From assembly GCA_964247055.1 (NCBI GenBank), contig OZ176051.1:3782001-3846000 (forward strand): 64,000 nt of DNA. Direction: 5' to 3'. Positions 61,078-64,000 of the stretch are shown here, piece by piece (within the stretch, counting starts at the first letter, position 1; each line of letters opens with the position of its first letter). The translations under genes and the position numbers were made by a program. This DNA is from Paragordius varius (taxonomy: Eukaryota > Nematomorpha). The notes beneath the pieces were generated by a model, which was not told where the DNA came from, did no database searches, and saw only the letters and a program-made list of their open reading frames with translations.

Positions 61078-64000
61078 TCAATTAAAATTTGTTTCATATA
61101 TCTGTGAAGGGGATAAATAAGTTAAACCAGATTTTGGTTCTGTAAAAGTTTGAGCAATTTCATTTCTTTTGATTAGTTTTGACGCTTTATTATCACAATC
61201 TTTATGTACCAAATTATTGGCAGTATCATTTGGTAATTGTATAATTTTTTTATTCTCATCATCATGAATTTTATTATTATTGCTATTGTTAGGGGTATCA
61301 TTATTAGTAGTACAGATTGTAAATGGTTTAGAGCCGTTATTTAATGGAGCAGATTTTCTTTTAAACAATAAGTTACCGATTGATGATGGATTTTTACTGT
61401 ATTGATCCATACTCCCTGTAAAATGTTATATATTTTGCTTATTACATACACTCAAACAAATGAACGAAAAATTAACATACACCTAAGTATAATAATTTTA
61501 CTATCGCTTTTTAAATATTTAAAAAAACCAAAATATGGAAAAAAACTTACCAAAAGAATTAAGCAATCCACGCACACTGCTAAAACTCTGGCGAGCATGG
61601 TAATCACGGGAAGGAAAGGGAACTAAAGATTTATTCAGTCTGTTAGTTTTGGGAGGTTTTGTCGTCTTTTTAGGGTTTTGCTGAATGGAAGTATTTGAGG
61701 ATTTCTTTATAATTTTGTTCTCTAGTACATGAGATTGATTTGATGCAAAATCTGTTTTATCATCAGTAAGGTGTGATAAAGTATGATGTACATCATTTAT
61801 ATTTGGGATTGGATGATTCGGTGCCGATATCCTAGTAAATGGTAGGATGTGATATGAACTGCCAGATATTAGTTTTTTAAGAGCAACCCAAGGCTTTTGG
61901 TAAAATGGTATACTATCACTACCACCTTTTGTGTAATATTTTGTACCACTGATGGATTTATCATTAGTGTTTTTGCAAAAAGTGACTTGCAATTTTTCAC
62001 CTATACCAATCGATGATAATGGTTTGTCGCAATTTTCTGCGTCAATATTAATATTCTCATTCCCTATTTCAGCATGAATAATTTTTGCAGTGCTAGCTGT
62101 TTGGTTATCAAGGTCTGCACCTGCAGTCAAATGATCTTTATATGGTGTTGAAGTTAACAAAGGTTCTGTAATGCAATCATTTTTTTGTTTGTCCTTAATT
62201 ATTCCATTTATAGATAAATCATTGTCGTGAATTGAGGAGGGGCTTAATAATCGGGATCCTTCCCCTAAATTGGGAGCTATAACAAAAGTAAATGACAAAA
62301 ATTATAAATAATGTCCTATAAATTTAGTGTTTAAATAAATTAAATAATTGAATAATGGGTAAATTTTGATAAAAAATATTCCATAAAAGCGCATATTAAA
62401 ATTACAATGGGTACAAGAAGAATTTTCATCCGTGTCAGATTGTTGTGTGTTTGCTATTTTTTCACCTTTTGATGCGGCGATGGTTTTGGCGTAAAAAGAA
62501 TATTGTTTGAAAGTATCTTTCATATCAGGATACAAGATATCAACAATATCCCAAAATGTTGGGCGACCGGTTGGTTCAGCATTCCAGCATAATTGCATCA
62601 ATTCGTATCTTAAAAGGTGACACAAAACAAAAATATATTTAGGATTTAATATTATACATGGTTTTTTGTTCCAAGATAAAACATAAAAAGTTTTATAATA
62701 ATCTAATGATTTTGATATTTTATTTATTATATAAACTTGGATACAAATTATTAAAATAAGTTTTGTTCAACCAATTTAAACTTTTCAGTATTTAATAATC
62801 CAAAACGGTTGATCATGCTTAAGTCTCTAGCTAAAAAATAGTTTTATTAAATAGAAACCACTAGTCTTTTATAATTTACTTTTGTCTCGTTATAATTTAT
62901 TAAAAATTTGTTATAATTTAATTACAATTGATCGGGACATCCTTCAGGTTGTTCCAAAATGCCACCATTGATGACAAAATTGACGACCTGTTCGTTAGAT
63001 AAACCCTGATAAGGTTGACAAGCCAAAGTTGCAATCTCCCACAAAACTATGCCATATGACCTAAAGAAAGTTCAAACTTAATAATTATTTCTGGAAAAAA
63101 CTAATTAAACAAGTGGTGATTTTATAAATTCTAATGGAATTTTTCATAGTAATGCTAAACTTATAAAAAATGAAGTAAATAATTTGTGTCTTAGTAAAAA
63201 TATAAAAATAAAATATTTCACATACATTATATTAAAAATAATTATCAAGAATGTAAAAAAGAATGTTGACATACCAAACATCAGATTGAGAGGTGAAAAT
63301 TCCATCTTTAAGTGATTCAAGAGCCATCCAACGTACTGGTAACAAACCTTTTCCATCTTTACGATAATAATCGGTTTCATAAATGTCTCTCGTCATTCCA
63401 AAATCTATTCACAAATATTCACAAAAATAGTATGATAATAAGTTATTATCAAAAAGGTATCTCTGTGGTATAACTAAAACGCTATTTCTATCTATTCGCG
63501 TAGAAAAGGCTAAAAAATAGGAGTGTTTGAGTAATCAAAAATAATCGATTTAAAGGCGGTCATAAACAATCAATATCATATATTTGTAATCAATTATAAT
63601 AGTTCTAAGTAGTGCAATTTATAGTTTATATCAATTGGATAAAAATTTTGAAAGAAAACTTTAAAATCACGTAATTTTATACATAATTAATCCTATAAAA
63701 TACATATATCAACATAATTATTTATATAATAGCAATCACAGTCACACTCTTATTATAAACTCAAAAAACCTTAGCTATAAAAAGTGCGTGCGAAATCAAA
63801 GCCTTTCTCCAAAAAAGATTAAAAGATGTTATATATATAAAATTTACCTCCAACTTTAACGGTCAAATTTGCATCAACCATACAATTTCTGGCAGCTAAA
63901 TCTCGATGAACTACATGAGAATTTGCCAAATAAGCCATACCATCAGCAATCTCACCGGCCATGTACAGGTATTGAGCAAATGTTAGAGGTCTTTTGAGCA
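61078..64000 (-). CDS. InR: Insulin receptor-type tyrosine kinase, 3' part of the gene
   Basis: Six exons in gene order: 64000-63848 (cut by the window edge), 63404-63275, 63060-62926, 62608-62406, 62276-61551 and 61415-61078. All junctions are GT-AG and in phase. The protein runs from [17 protein letters not shown] through the catalytic loop [27 protein letters not shown] (the three activation-loop tyrosines typical of insulin/IGF receptors), [14 protein letters not shown] and [20 protein letters not shown] to [20 protein letters not shown]. That completes the kinase C-lobe. A long tail of about 400 residues follows, rich in Ser, Thr, Asn and Lys, ending QIYETNF. The protein is a plasma-membrane receptor acting through PI3K and MAPK. 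The usual APE triad reads ALE, as in the MET family; the tail has no similarity I recognise. The extracellular, transmembrane and N-lobe parts lie outside the window. Introns here are 113-443 nt. Confidence 0.95.

Overview
The window is very AT-rich animal DNA: about 64 kb with only five or six host gene segments, most of the rest being repeats and DNA transposons. The host genes are those of a nervous-system-bearing bilaterian, probably a protostome: an insulin-receptor-type tyrosine kinase, a neuronal Ig protein of the DPR/DIP/Wirin class with the VSWIR motif, ribosomal protein L11 and a spliceosomal-type protein. The species cannot be named from the sequence. A strong clue is that several introns are only 22-24 nt long, a size reported for few animals (dicyemid mesozoans are the known precedent).

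Layout. 1-26.6 kb: no gene; three diverged copies of one long non-coding unit in head-to-tail tandem (1-9458, 9459-20998, 20999 to about 26560). Each carries its own later insertions, so the copies serve as empty sites for one another: hAT and TTAA-flanked miniature elements in unit 1, a 3.3 kb broken hAT in unit 2, a 1.2 kb foldback element in unit 3. Short blocks stay nearly identical between units against a diverged background. 27.7-31.2 kb (+): two exons of a DPR-like Ig gene. 33.5-37.1 kb: two non-autonomous Helitron-like elements built of an internal repeat of about 320 bp. 38.1-41.2 kb (-): a probable secreted cysteine-rich gene whose intron holds a foldback element containing a hAT miniature element, which itself contains a TA-flanked element.

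42.0-44.4 kb and 49.0-51.0 kb: two further broken hAT elements with perfect 8-bp target duplications. 46.4-47.1 kb (+): complete RpL11 in four exons, two of its introns 22 and 23 nt. 52.5-52.9 kb (-): terminal exon of an RGG-rich protein. 54.8-56.8 kb: piece of an autonomous Helitron Rep/helicase gene bearing a near-perfect 452-bp inverted duplication. 57.5-58.0 kb (-): 5' exons of an SNRNP27-like gene with a 24-nt intron. 61.1-64.0 kb (-): 3' end of an insulin receptor gene, from the catalytic loop to the stop, cut by the window edge.

The host genes show no common pathway. No LTR element, retrovirus or Polinton was recognised, and no tRNA, rRNA or CRISPR array was seen.
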